From Acidianus hospitalis (GTDB lineage Archaea > Thermoproteota > Thermoprotei_A > Sulfolobales > Sulfolobaceae): DNA of 64,000 nucleotides. The stretch lies in contig JAWDOK010000002.1 of NCBI GenBank assembly GCA_046533895.1, positions 1 through 64,000 of the forward strand, written 5' to 3'. The position numbers were made by a program, and so were the translations under genes. The notes below the pieces were generated by a model that was not told the origin of the DNA, searched no databases, and saw only the letters and a program-made list of their open reading frames with translations. Numbering within the stretch: the first letter of the stretch is position 1; each line of letters begins with the position of its first letter. Below, piece by piece: positions 7,887 through 17,654 of the stretch.

Positions 7887-8854
7887 TGAAACACGGAGGA
7901 GTTAGGTGGATAAACGGAAGGCCAGAAAAGTTAAGGGATTTCAGCGTTAATCTCAATCCTATTTACCCTGATTTTATTGAAGAGTTAATTAATGAAGCAA
8001 TAAAGGAAAAAGTTTATCTTTATTATCCTGACAACTACGAGAAACTGAGAGAAAATATTGCTGAGATTTATGACGTTGATGAAGATTATATAGGAGTATT
8101 TAACGGGGCTAGTGAGGTTATAAATTTACTAGAACCTAGGGTTGTCCCAGAGCCTAATTATGTTGAATATAAAAGGAGCTATATTTATTTTGCAGAAGAA
8201 AGAGAAAATTATTTTATTTACCGCCTACAAGGCAATAAAGTCATAATAAGTAATCCTAATAATCCTACTGGTGCAAAAATAGACCTTAAGGAAATTAAAA
8301 AATTCCTAGAAGAAGGAAAGGATTTAGTAGTTGACGAATCTTTCGCAGACATAAGTCTTGTAGATTCCGCTAAGAAATTTGTAAAGGACTATGATAATCT
8401 TCTAATAGTTTCAACTTTTACCAAATCACTGTCAATCCCTGGCTTAAGGATTGGATTTACTATAGGAAAGAGGAGTAAAGAACTTGAAAAGAATTCTCCT
8501 CCTTGGAGGATTAATTCTGTTGCTTATTATGTATTATCCAACGCTAATCCTAAGGAAATTAAGGATTTCTTTAGAAAAAGTAGAGATCTTGTGGCCTCCC
8601 TCTTGGAAAACTTTAGAATTAGAGAGGAGAGAAGAAGAGTTACAGTATATAAATCATTTGCGCCCTATGTTCTAGTAAGATTTCCCATTAATGTTAGATT
8701 CATTAACTCATATCTTAGGAGTAAGGGGTTCTTAATTAGGGATTGCTCTAACTTTGTAGGCTTAAATGAATTTTATGGTAGAATTTCTTTGAGAAAAGAT
8801 TATCAAGAGCTAGTTAATGAAATTGATGAATTTTTATCTAATTCATCAATTTGA
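7886..8854 (+). CDS. CobD-like PLP-dependent aminotransferase / threonine-phosphate decarboxylase
   Basis: A fold-type I PLP enzyme of 322 residues. The N-terminal KHGGVRW and DFSVNLNP resemble CobD, which decarboxylates L-threonine phosphate to aminopropanol phosphate for the cobalamin side chain. Family residues are visible: NPNNPTG at 123-129, Asp150, the PLP lysine at about 180 (FTKSLSIPGLRIGF) and Arg188. A histidinol-phosphate or other aromatic aminotransferase is the alternative, but the HGG start favours CobD. The overlap with the HTH-10 regulator indicates an operon. No other cobalamin gene is in the window. Confidence 0.7.
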   Translation: MKHGGVRWINGRPEKLRDFSVNLNPIYPDFIEELINEAIKEKVYLYYPDNYEKLRENIAEIYDVDEDYIGVFNGASEVINLLEPRVVPEPNYVEYKRSYIYFAEERENYFIYRLQGNKVIISNPNNPTGAKIDLKEIKKFLEEGKDLVVDESFADISLVDSAKKFVKDYDNLLIVSTFTKSLSIPGLRIGFTIGKRSKELEKNSPPWRINSVAYYVLSNANPKEIKDFFRKSRDLVASLLENFRIREERRRVTVYKSFAPYVLVRFPINVRFINSYLRSKGFLIRDCSNFVGLNEFYGRISLRKDYQELVNEIDEFLSNSSI

Positions 8855-8925
8855 TGCCACCAGTTTAGAAAGTACACAATTTAATGGGATAAGATTTATA
8901 ATATTTTAATAGAGAAGTATAAGTC

Positions 8926-9357
8926 GTGGATTTAAGGTTATTAAAGTTCATGATAGTTGGAGGCTTAGGAACTTTAGTTAATGAAGGAGTTTTCATACTT
9001 ACAGCGCGTGATATGCCTATTTTCTTTTCCTTAGGGCTAGCTATCGAGCTTTCAATAATATTTAATTTTATACTAAATGACATTTGGACTTTTAAGGATA
9101 GAAGAGTAGGAAGTTTTATTAAGAGATTACTTAAATTTCATGTATCGTCTTTTAGTGGTGGAATAGTGCAATACATTACAGTTATTCTGTTGCTGGTGGC
9201 GTTCCTTCATTTTTCAAATGTATCCGAAATTCTGCTCTTTCTATTCTTCTCTTATATAAAGGCACAGTCATTGTTCCTTGCAGTAATCAACTTTATAGGA
9301 ATTGTTTCAGGCTTTGCTGTAAGGTTCATAACTAGCTTAAAATACGTTTGGGCTTAA
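8926..9357 (+). CDS. GtrA-family membrane protein
   Basis: A 143-residue protein with four hydrophobic helices (about 8-28, 35-55, 78-105, 112-135). It opens with the GtrA signature LLKFMIVGGLGTLVNEGVF and continues NFILNDIWTFKDRR. GtrA proteins assist in flipping or handling polyprenyl-linked sugars. The start is GTG at 8926; TTTATAATATTT, about 27 bases upstream, fits a leaderless message. The 3' end overlaps the convergent alaX gene by 4 bases. Confidence 0.82.
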   Translation: MDLRLLKFMIVGGLGTLVNEGVFILTARDMPIFFSLGLAIELSIIFNFILNDIWTFKDRRVGSFIKRLLKFHVSSFSGGIVQYITVILLLVAFLHFSNVSEILLFLFFSYIKAQSLFLAVINFIGIVSGFAVRFITSLKYVWA

Positions 9358-10061
9358 CTTTCCACGGTATAGTAAACTCTTTTCCTATTTTTGCCTCTAT
9401 TCTCTATTTTTATAATGCGTATCTTTCCTACTTCTGAAGTATTCTTAACATGTGGACCTCCGTCAGCTTGTATATCTATTCCGGGTATTTCTACTATTCT
9501 CCAAATAGGTATACTAGGGGGGTTCCTTTCAGCAAGCTTTACTACTCCAGGGATTTTTAAAGCTTCTTCTCTAGGTAGGAAATATACTTTAACTTCTATG
9601 CCTTTTGAAAGAATCTCGTTAGCCTTCTCGACTATTTGAGGGATTAAATCCTTATTTTCCAGATTAAAATCATCCTTTGCGTACTCTGGAGAAATATGCC
9701 CTCCAGTAATTAATGCATTAAATTGAGAGTATGCTACTGCAGCCATAACGTGAGATGCGGTATGTAATCTCATCATTTTATACCTTCTATCCCAGTCTAT
9801 TACTCCTTTAACGTTATCCCCTTCCCTTAATTCTCCTCCTTCTATTACATGAGCTATCTCATCTCCTTGTCTTTTCACTTCTTTTACGTTGATTGTTTCG
9901 CCGTTATTTTTTATCAGCTTCCCTACATCATTTTCTAAACCTCCTCCGCCTGGATAAAAAGCTGTTTTATCCAATATTACCTCATTTCCATTAACCTTAG
10001 TAACTTTTGCCTCAAATTCTTTTATATAAGAATCTTTTAGGTAAAGTTCTTCTGTCGCCAC
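9354..10061 (-). CDS. AlaX-type alanyl-tRNA editing protein
   Basis: Free-standing editing domain related to AlaRS, which hydrolyses mischarged Ser-tRNA(Ala). The 235-residue length fits AlaX-M. The N-terminal barrel has TAFYPGGGG. The zinc-site residues are His100 and His104 (LHTASH) and His204 in DGGPH. The position that is normally Cys in CGGxH is Asp200, so the zinc ligand set appears to be changed. The small CS-like gene ends 5 bases upstream on the same strand and is probably co-transcribed. Confidence 0.9.
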   Translation of the reverse strand: MATEELYLKDSYIKEFEAKVTKVNGNEVILDKTAFYPGGGGLENDVGKLIKNNGETINVKEVKRQGDEIAHVIEGGELREGDNVKGVIDWDRRYKMMRLHTASHVMAAVAYSQFNALITGGHISPEYAKDDFNLENKDLIPQIVEKANEILSKGIEVKVYFLPREEALKIPGVVKLAERNPPSIPIWRIVEIPGIDIQADGGPHVKNTSEVGKIRIIKIENRGKNRKRVYYTVES

Positions 10062-10066
10062 ATTAT

Positions 10067-10324
10067 TTATGTCTTCTTAAGTGAAATATTAATTATTCCA
10101 TTTTTCTCTGAGACTGAAAGAGTGGAAGGATCTATTAACTCATTTACATATATAATTTTCACTATAGAATTAGAATCCGGATCATAAATATATACATGAG
10201 AATTGTCAGCTCTTACTAGTAACCTTTTAGTGTTTATTTCCTTTCCTCTAAGGTCTACATATACATTAACTAAACCGTTTTTATTAAGTATATCCACGTC
10301 TGGGTCTTCAGCAGATGACATCAT
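10067..10324 (-). CDS. small beta-rich protein, possibly Hsp20/CS-like
   Basis: An 85-residue acidic protein with alternating hydrophobic strands (LVNVYVDLRGKEI, LLVRADNSHVYIYD, GIINISLKK), the pattern of a CS or alpha-crystallin-like beta sandwich, with a double Met start (ATG ATG). The similarity is by pattern only. It precedes alaX by 5 bases and is divergent from the CdvB-like gene. Confidence 0.6.
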   Translation of the reverse strand: MMSSAEDPDVDILNKNGLVNVYVDLRGKEINTKRLLVRADNSHVYIYDPDSNSIVKIIYVNELIDPSTLSVSEKNGIINISLKKT

Positions 10325-10398
10325 TATTTGTCATTTTGATTTTTAAGTTAATAAGACCGAGTTCTCTCCTTTATATAGTATTAACCGAGAATAATTAG

Positions 10399-11049
<651 letters not shown>

Positions 11050-11079
11050 GCTTATTTTTTAATATTTTTACATTTTTTC

Positions 11080-12222
11080 GTGTCTTCTAACTTTTCCGTA
11101 ACTCCTTGGGAAGTAAAAGGAAAGGTCGATTACGACAAACTTATTGTACAGTTTGGAACCCAGAAAATAACGCCAGAATTAAAGGAAAGAATAAAGAAAA
11201 TTACCGGAGACTTACATGTAATGTTAAGGAGAGACGTGTTCTTTTCTCATAGAGATCTTGATTTAGTTCTAAAAGACTATGAAGAAGGTAAAGGGTTCTT
11301 CCTTTATACTGGTAGAGCTCCTTCTCTCGGTATGCACATTGGCCATTTAGTACCTTTTATTTTTACCAGGTGGTTACAAGAGAAATTTAAGGTCAATCTT
11401 TATATAGAGATAACAGATGATGAAAAGTTCATGAGAAATCCAGAACTTACCTTAGAACAAACTAGACAATTTGCTTATGATAATATCCTGGATATAATAG
11501 CTGTGGGTTTTGATCCAGACAGAACTTTCATCTTTCAAGATACTGAGTACATTAGAAATATGTATCCTTTGGCAACAAAAATTGCTAAAAAGTTGACTTT
11601 CTCGGAAGTTAGAGCCACCTTTGGCCTAGAGAACTCATCTAACATAGGAATAATATTCTATCCTGCATTGCAAATAGCCCCAACAATGTTTGAGAAAAAG
11701 AGATGTTTAATCCCTGCAGGAATAGATCAAGATCCTTATTGGAGATTACAGAGGGATATTGCAGAAAGCCTTGGATATTATAAAGCAGCACAAATTCATA
11801 GTAAATTCCTTCCTCCATTAACAGGACCGGAGGGTAAAATGAGTTCTTCCATTCCAGAAAGCGCAATTTACTTAACTGATGATCCAAAAACTGTAGAAAG
11901 AAAGATCATGAAATACGCATTCTCTGGTGGCCAGCCAACTATAGAGCTTCACAGAAAATATGGAGGAAATCCTGAAATAGATGTGTCATTTCAATGGTTA
12001 TATATGTTCTTTGAAGAAGATGATAATAAGATAAAGAAAATAGAAGAAGATTATCGTAGCGGTAAAATGCTTACTGGAGAACTTAAGCAAATTCTTATTG
12101 ATAAGCTAAATAAATTCTTGGAAGAACATAGAGCTAAGAGGGAAGAAGCTAAGGAATTAGTGAATACGTTTAAATATGAAGGAAAATTAGCTAAGGAAAT
12201 GTGGAATAAGATTCATGAATAG
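11080..12222 (+). CDS. trpS: tryptophanyl-tRNA synthetase
   Basis: Class Ic synthetase of 380 residues charging tRNA-Trp. The HIGH-type motif is SLGMHIGH at about 82-89 and the KMSKS-type motif GKMSSS at about 250. GIDQDPYWRLQRD is the family's substrate-binding region. Length is that of archaeal/eukaryotic TrpRS. Start GTG at 11080 follows the CdvB-like gene by 30 T-rich bases. The 3' end overlaps the convergent HTH-repeat gene by 10 bases. Confidence 0.95.
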   Translation: MSSNFSVTPWEVKGKVDYDKLIVQFGTQKITPELKERIKKITGDLHVMLRRDVFFSHRDLDLVLKDYEEGKGFFLYTGRAPSLGMHIGHLVPFIFTRWLQEKFKVNLYIEITDDEKFMRNPELTLEQTRQFAYDNILDIIAVGFDPDRTFIFQDTEYIRNMYPLATKIAKKLTFSEVRATFGLENSSNIGIIFYPALQIAPTMFEKKRCLIPAGIDQDPYWRLQRDIAESLGYYKAAQIHSKFLPPLTGPEGKMSSSIPESAIYLTDDPKTVERKIMKYAFSGGQPTIELHRKYGGNPEIDVSFQWLYMFFEEDDNKIKKIEEDYRSGKMLTGELKQILIDKLNKFLEEHRAKREEAKELVNTFKYEGKLAKEMWNKIHE

Positions 12223-12650
12223 GTTTGAGGTTTATAAATATTTAATTTCTTTAAATGATATACTACCAAGTTTGTAGATATTTTTAGTTCTTTAGCAATT
12301 TTATAAATTGAACTTCCGCTTTCATACATTAATTTAATTTTCTCTATGTCTTCCTTTGATAATTTTCTCTTAGCCTTTACTAGATTATTCTTTCTAAGAA
12401 TTCTTAAGACAGTATTAGAATTGAGTCTCATTTCTTTACTGATTTTATTTGCACTATAACCTTGTTTTGCGAGCTCTATAACTTTATTAACTAACTCTTG
12501 CTTTAGTTTACCTCTAAATTGAACGCCTTCTAAAATTAGAATTTTTCTTACTTTACTGTAACTCATATTTAATTCTTTAGCTATTTCTCTTATAGTTTTC
12601 CCATCTTCATACATCTTTTTAATCTTCTCTTTTAATTCCTCTTCTTGCAT
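12213..12650 (-). CDS. protein of three tandem helix-turn-helix repeats
   Basis: The 145 residues consist of three consecutive ~45-residue HTH units. They can be aligned by eye at KKMYEDGKTIREIAKELNMS, IELAKQGYSANKISKEMRL and KLMYESGSSIYKIAKELKIS. Each has the resolvase/Hin-like pattern with a G-turn and a basic recognition helix. No catalytic domain is attached. It is likely a DNA-binding regulator, or a derivative of a transposase DNA-binding part. The ATG at 12648-12650 is the natural start. Confidence 0.75.
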   Translation of the reverse strand: MQEEELKEKIKKMYEDGKTIREIAKELNMSYSKVRKILILEGVQFRGKLKQELVNKVIELAKQGYSANKISKEMRLNSNTVLRILRKNNLVKAKRKLSKEDIEKIKLMYESGSSIYKIAKELKISTNLVVYHLKKLNIYKPQTYS

Positions 12651-12732
12651 ATGCTTTCGTTTCCTCTATCGTTTTTAAATTTTTTCCAGAATCTAAGAAT
12701 ATTCTGATAGAACTCTGAAAGAATTGAAGGCA

Positions 12733-12745
12733 AAAATTTATATAG
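12733..12745 (+). promoter_or_regulatory. TATA box of the LysE exporter
   Basis: AAATTTATATAGA is centred about 27 bases before the GTG at 12766 and lies inside the longer open frame that begins at 12724. It therefore argues for the internal start. Confidence 0.55.
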
Positions 12746-12765
12746 AGAAAGTTTTATCATTTCAT

Positions 12766-13320
12766 GTGTTTTCTTACCTTCTAGGAGTTTTATTAGGTTT
12801 ATCGATGGCAGCCCCTCCTGGCCCAATTAATGCAATAATGGCTAATGAATCCTTAAGATCTAAATTACATGGCAGTAGTGTAGGATTTGGTGCCATGACT
12901 GCCGACTTTATTTTCTTTTTGATAACCTTTGAGGTAAGAAAATTCATTCCTGAAAATCTTCTTGTCGTGTTTTATTTTATAGGTGGAGGACTAATGATAT
13001 TCTTATCATATGCAACATTAAAGGCTAAGGTAAGTAATAGAAGTAAAAAGGGAAATTACTTTACGGGGCTAATTATGGGAATTACTAATCCTTACCAAAT
13101 AAGTTGGTGGATTACAGTAGGCTTATTTATGATAAATGAATTCGGAATTTCAATTATATTGCCATTTTTTGGAGGAATAATAATATGGATCTTCGCATTT
13201 ACTACTTTCATAAATAGATTAGGAAACAAATATGCAAAATATGTGAAAATTTTCTCGTTTATAATTCTTCTAGCTTTTGGATTATACATGATTTACGAAG
13301 GTGTCATAAGCCTCTTATAA
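12766..13320 (+). CDS. LysE/RhtB-family amino-acid exporter
   Basis: A 184-residue membrane protein with six hydrophobic helices. LGLSMAAPPGPINAIMANE near the N-terminus is the LysE-family signature, followed by FGAMTADFIFF and GITNPYQISWW. It is predicted to export amino acids or similar metabolites. The frame is open from a TTG at 12724, but a TATA box at 12733-12745 puts transcription start at the GTG at 12766. The 3' end overlaps the convergent winged-helix gene by 17 bases. Confidence 0.85.
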   Translation: MFSYLLGVLLGLSMAAPPGPINAIMANESLRSKLHGSSVGFGAMTADFIFFLITFEVRKFIPENLLVVFYFIGGGLMIFLSYATLKAKVSNRSKKGNYFTGLIMGITNPYQISWWITVGLFMINEFGISIILPFFGGIIIWIFAFTTFINRLGNKYAKYVKIFSFIILLAFGLYMIYEGVISLL

Positions 13321-13651
13321 TTTCACTTAAATCTTTACACACGTCTTCTGCTCTTTTAACAAGTTTTTCTATTACCTCGTTCTTGTTAACAAAATACATA
13401 TACTTTGGCCTTCCGCCTTTACTACCATTGCTTTTTTGCTTTTCTATTAATCCTGCATCAGCAAGTTTCTTAAGTATTAAACTTGCTCTGCTTTTACTAA
13501 TGCCTAGCTCTGACGATATTGCATCTACATCTTTTCCTTCTTTACTGTTAACAATTTTCATGAATGCATCTACATCTGCCTCAGATAAACCGTAAGCTAC
13601 CATTAGAAATCTTCTCAATATGATACTTTTTTCGCTAATTTCGATACTCAT
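13304..13651 (-). CDS. winged-helix regulator, Lrs14-like
   Basis: A 115-residue protein with a winged helix at about 28-80 (VDAISSELGISKSRASLILKKLADAGLIEKQ) and a wing with GRPKYMYFV. A C-terminal helix probably serves for dimerisation. Layout and the GRP-x-Y wing resemble the Lrs14-type protein at 45267 and AbfR1/Lrs14 regulators of Sulfolobales. GGTGA lies about 8 bases before the ATG. Target genes are unknown; the convergent LysE gene is a neighbour. Confidence 0.75.
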   Translation of the reverse strand: MSIEISEKSIILRRFLMVAYGLSEADVDAFMKIVNSKEGKDVDAISSELGISKSRASLILKKLADAGLIEKQKSNGSKGGRPKYMYFVNKNEVIEKLVKRAEDVCKDLSEIIRGL

Positions 13652-13748
13652 TTAAGTTTCACCATTATAACTTTAAGTTTTTATTCTTTTTAAAGTTTTA
13701 TGTAATATCACACCTAATTTTTTATAAAAGTATATCCAATATTATCTC

Positions 13749-13955
13749 ATGGATAATACCAAACTAGAGGAAAAAATCCTCGAGATATTAAAAAATGGAG
13801 CAAAAACCTCAGAAGAAATAAGGAATGAATTAATTCAAGAAAATATAGATTTTACGCCATTACAGTTTAGGGAAGTTTTAGCTAAAATGGTTAGAGAAGG
13901 AAAAGTCAAAAAAATTCCTAACTATGAGAGGAAAAAGTTTTTATTTAGTATTTGA
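13749..13955 (+). CDS. small winged-helix-like protein, 68 aa
   Basis: A basic single-domain protein with pattern LEEKILEILKNGAKTSEEI and FREVLAKMVREGKVKKIP, the helix-helix-helix-wing order of a minimal winged helix. TTTTTATAAAAG is centred about 25 bases before the ATG, so it is probably a leaderless monocistronic gene. The 3' end overlaps the convergent mrp-like gene by 15 bases. DNA binding is inferred from pattern. Confidence 0.65.
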   Translation: MDNTKLEEKILEILKNGAKTSEEIRNELIQENIDFTPLQFREVLAKMVREGKVKKIPNYERKKFLFSI

Positions 13956-14822
13956 CTCTACAATTTTCATTACTTTATCAGCTATGGAGAGGAATTCTTT
14001 AGACGCAGGAGAGTCAGGATATTTTAAGAAAAACGGCTCTCCTAAATCGTTAGCCTCGGCAATTTTAGGATCTAATGGAACTTGACCTAATAATTCCACT
14101 CCCATATCTTCAGCCATCCTCTTTCCTTTTCCTTCACCGAAAATATAGTACGGTTTATTATCAGCAGGACATATAAAGTAGCTCATGTTCTCTATTACAC
14201 CTAAAATTTTTGCATTAACCGTCTTTGCGAAATTTACTGATTTACTTACTGCAAGAGTTGATACTTCTGAAGGTATGGTGACTATAATGAATCCAGTTAA
14301 ATTTGGAACTAATTGAGCTACAGATAACGCCTCGTCTCCAGTTCCAGGGGGCATATCTATAATTAAATAATCTAACTCACCCCACTTTACATCTCCTAGA
14401 AACTGCTTTATAGCAGTGTGCTTTATAGCACCCCTCCAAACTACTGGCGTATCGTCTTTAGGTAATAGAAAATCTATTGAAACTACTTTAATGCCAAAAG
14501 GTCCATTAACTGGAATTATTCCTTCATCATCTGCAGTTAAAACTTGCCCTCTAACACCTAACATCTTAGGAACAGATGGGCCATGAAAATCTACATCTAC
14601 TATTCCTACTTTCTTTCCTGCAGCAGCTAAGGCCATTGATAAATTTGACGATACGAAGGATTTCCCTACTCCTCCTTTTCCGCTTAATACTGCAATCTTA
14701 TATTTTACATTTTTCATTCTCATCTGAATTTTTAAATCAGCACCTTGAATTTGGGGTTGAACTTTTCTTAGATCTCTAGGTTGCCTTTGAGGTTGCTGTA
14801 ATCTGAAAGGATTTGAACTCAT
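13941..14822 (-). CDS. Mrp/NBP35-family P-loop ATPase
   Basis: A 293-residue MinD-type ATPase related to iron-sulphur cluster carriers. It has a deviant Walker A (GKGGVGKS) at about 48-55, Switch I/II-like elements (DVDFHGPSVPKML, IDMPPGTGDEALS) and the C-terminal EVSTLAVSKSVNFA. The family's usual CxxC for a bridging cluster appears here as CPAD in YFICPADNKPYY, so the second Cys is missing. That leaves cluster binding doubtful. The Gln/Arg-rich N-terminal 35 residues look disordered. It is last in the operon and starts 3 bases after the kinase. Confidence 0.88.
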   Translation of the reverse strand: MSSNPFRLQQPQRQPRDLRKVQPQIQGADLKIQMRMKNVKYKIAVLSGKGGVGKSFVSSNLSMALAAAGKKVGIVDVDFHGPSVPKMLGVRGQVLTADDEGIIPVNGPFGIKVVSIDFLLPKDDTPVVWRGAIKHTAIKQFLGDVKWGELDYLIIDMPPGTGDEALSVAQLVPNLTGFIIVTIPSEVSTLAVSKSVNFAKTVNAKILGVIENMSYFICPADNKPYYIFGEGKGKRMAEDMGVELLGQVPLDPKIAEANDLGEPFFLKYPDSPASKEFLSIADKVMKIVESNTK

Positions 14823-14825
14823 CCA

Positions 14826-15392
14826 TTATTTATTCTCTGTAAGACTAATAACCTTATCTAAAGTGAAAAGAAGATCTTGAACTTTTTCATCCGATAACCA
14901 ATCTATTTCCTCGCATAAGTCATTCATTATTCTATTTACAACTTCTTCCGCAGTTCTATTAGTAGTATTTATCTGGCAAGGTCTTTTATCTTTAAACCAA
15001 TCAATTGCTTCTTGGAGAATTACACCTAATATTTCAGCCTCTACGTTTTCTGCTACTTTTATCTCATTCCATCCTCTTCTTTTTAATTCCTCATAAAGGA
15101 CAAGGGGGTATTTTCTTAAGATTATTACTTTGTCTGCATAATCTATAAGTGATGGATAAATAGTTTCAATTACTACATCTTTCTTGTCACTTAAATAAGA
15201 ATTAATAACCTTCGCAACTTTTTCATCATCAATATTATAAGTATTGCGTAAGGGATCATAAGACTCGTAAAGTTTGTTTTGAATAATAAAGGATGAAACG
15301 TGAAAATATTCCAAAGAAAATTTTGATGAAAGTAATTTACTTACCGCAGTTTTTCCTACTCCAGGCGTTCCAGATATTACTATTCTCGTCAT
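14826..15392 (-). CDS. AK6/Fap7-type nucleotide kinase
   Basis: A 188-residue P-loop kinase with GTPGVGKTAVSKLL at the N-terminus, an adenylate-kinase-like lid region (ILRKYPLVLYEELKRRGWNEIKVAENVEAE, in which RRGWNE-KVAEN is the AK6 signature) and INTTNRTAEEVVNRI. Fap7/AK6 proteins act in late 40S/30S ribosome maturation and show adenylate kinase activity. The ATG overlaps the TAA of the upstream 52-residue gene (TAATG). Confidence 0.83.
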   Translation of the reverse strand: MTRIVISGTPGVGKTAVSKLLSSKFSLEYFHVSSFIIQNKLYESYDPLRNTYNIDDEKVAKVINSYLSDKKDVVIETIYPSLIDYADKVIILRKYPLVLYEELKRRGWNEIKVAENVEAEILGVILQEAIDWFKDKRPCQINTTNRTAEEVVNRIMNDLCEEIDWLSDEKVQDLLFTLDKVISLTENK

Positions 15393-15550
15393 TACCTTAC
15401 TAATAGGAATTCTACAATAAATAATGTTAGCGAAATTGCTATAAGGAGAATTTTCACTTGCTTGTCTCCCTCACCTTTAGCTATATCGTATAACCCATAA
15501 GGCAGCATAATAGTTCCAATTATCATTAAAATTTCTTCTATTAAATTCAT
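15392..15550 (-). CDS. 52-residue membrane peptide within the protease-kinase operon
   Basis: ATG at 15548-15550 overlaps the TGA of the rhomboid gene (ATGA), and the TAA at 15392-15394 overlaps the ATG of the kinase gene. The peptide begins MNLIEEILMIIGTIMLPYGL and has a second hydrophobic stretch (KILLIAISLTLFIVEFLLV) after a charged loop (AKGEGDKQ), so two membrane helices are likely. No family is known to me. The two tight overlaps are strong evidence that it is translated. Confidence 0.7.
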   Translation of the reverse strand: MNLIEEILMIIGTIMLPYGLYDIAKGEGDKQVKILLIAISLTLFIVEFLLVR

Positions 15551-16100
15551 AATGTGTATCTTCCTTCTCCATCTCTTTTAAGCCAACTGGCAATAAAAGC
15601 TAATATTACTCCTCCTAAGATTCCTCCTATATGTGCAAAGTAATCCACATTAGGTAACATATCACTTAGAACAAAAACTATTACTAATATAAGAAACTCA
15701 TATAAATCGAATTTTCTATCTTTTAGCATATCATAAATTATATAAAAGGAGAGTATTCCAAATATTCCTCCAGAGGCTCCTGCAGAAGCAGTATTTGGAG
15801 GAAATAGGAAGAGACTAAAGATATTTCCTAAAAGTCCAGAGAAAAAGAATACTATATACTCCATTTTGCCAGCCTTAGAACCAAATAAGGAATATATTAC
15901 TAGAAGAGCTATAGTATTAAATCCTGCATCAAGTAGGCTATTTGTAACAAATATCGAAGTTAAAAGCGAAATATAATCACCTTTAAAGACTAAATAATTT
16001 ACTTGGATTAAATAGATAAAAATGGAAGGGAAGTATATGCTAGTTAATAATCCTATTACGTAACCTAGAACTACTAAAAAAGCTAATATTAAAGTCTCTC

Positions 16101-16104
<4 letters not shown>
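15547..16104 (-). CDS. rhomboid-family intramembrane serine protease
   Basis: A 185-residue protein with six hydrophobic helices. The catalytic Ser motif is GASGGIFG in helix 4 and the His is in YFAHIGGILGGV of helix 6. The first helices contain the family's Asn (AGFNTIALLVIYSLFG). It cleaves membrane proteins within the bilayer; substrates are unknown. The ATG at 16102-16104 overlaps the TGA of the site-2 protease gene. A longer reading to 16173 would overlap that gene by 70 bases and is unlikely. Confidence 0.87.
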
Positions 16105-16730
<626 letters not shown>

Positions 16731-16772
16731 GTTTATCTAGATTCATTACGATTTATAATATAAATTTCTGAC

Positions 16773-17387
16773 TCAAATACTTGCTTTATTTTCCACATAA
16801 TTGCTTACGTAAGAAAATTGAGGAGCCTCGATCTTCCATATTAATGCGTTGTCTTCTACATTCTTAGCTATTAAGAATTTTTCGTTGTTTTTACCTATAA
16901 TTTTTTCCGAATTTGCGTTAAACTTCTTCTTAAATATATTAAATGTCTCAAAGACTACAAATTTATAAATAAATGGCATGGAAAATTTCATACAATCTTT
17001 TGTTGATGCATAGTTTAAGAGCTTCTCTGCTGCATAATTAAAAACTTTAGGATCAATTATTAGCACTTCGCTTATTTCATCATAATTTGTAATAACTGCA
17101 AACATTTGTTTTGAAGTTAAAGAAGATGTTATCCAAAATTCAAATATCCTAGAATAATATTTGCATTCCTCAACGTTGGATATTGGTTTTATGTAAGTAG
17201 AATAATATTTTGTACCTTCATTTAGGAAATCAATAACAATTTCAGCAAATGTTCTCTTATCTATTCCTAATCTACTAAGTTCATTAAATAAAGATCTTGA
17301 AAAAGAGACTAAGTGACCAGAATTACTTATGAGTCTTACTCCTTTTTCTTCTTGCGATAGTTTATCTATACCAATTTCGAATAACAC
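16773..17387 (-). CDS. hypothetical protein, 204 aa
   Basis: A soluble-looking protein beginning MLFEIGIDKLSQEEKG, with mixed helices and strands, three Cys and no recognisable motif. It lies 42 bases upstream of the site-2 protease gene on the same strand, with a TATA-containing spacer between them, so co-transcription is uncertain. Amino-acid composition is normal for a real protein. No family is recognised. Confidence 0.65.
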   Translation of the reverse strand: MLFEIGIDKLSQEEKGVRLISNSGHLVSFSRSLFNELSRLGIDKRTFAEIVIDFLNEGTKYYSTYIKPISNVEECKYYSRIFEFWITSSLTSKQMFAVITNYDEISEVLIIDPKVFNYAAEKLLNYASTKDCMKFSMPFIYKFVVFETFNIFKKKFNANSEKIIGKNNEKFLIAKNVEDNALIWKIEAPQFSYVSNYVENKASI

Positions 17388-17403
17388 AAAAAATTAATTT
17401 ATA

Positions 17404-17562
17404 TCAAATCCTTATATACTTTGCATATACCTCGGCTTCTATTCTCATATTTTTAGAAAGGAGTTTTCCTAGAAGTTCTTTATCATCTTTACTTGGATTG
17501 TATTCTTTTAGAATTTTTTCCACTTCTTCCAAAAGGTTTAATGCTTCATCAAGAGAGTGCAT
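17404..17562 (-). CDS. small helical protein, 52 aa
   Basis: ATG at 17560-17562 to TGA at 17404-17406 encodes a charged helical peptide (SLDEALNLLEEVEKILKEYN, then LLGKLLSKNMRIEAEVYAKY). The start is preceded by GGAGAA, a plausible Shine-Dalgarno sequence. The heptad-like Leu pattern suggests a helical hairpin. The gene is just upstream of the 204-residue protein and could be co-transcribed. No family recognised. Confidence 0.55.
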   Translation of the reverse strand: MHSLDEALNLLEEVEKILKEYNPSKDDKELLGKLLSKNMRIEAEVYAKYIRI

Positions 17563-17654
17563 AAATTATTCTCCTTTTATTAAGATAAATAGGTTCCATT
17601 CATAAAACTGGTATTTCCCAAACGATTTTATCCTATGTAAGTTTTCTTATAATT

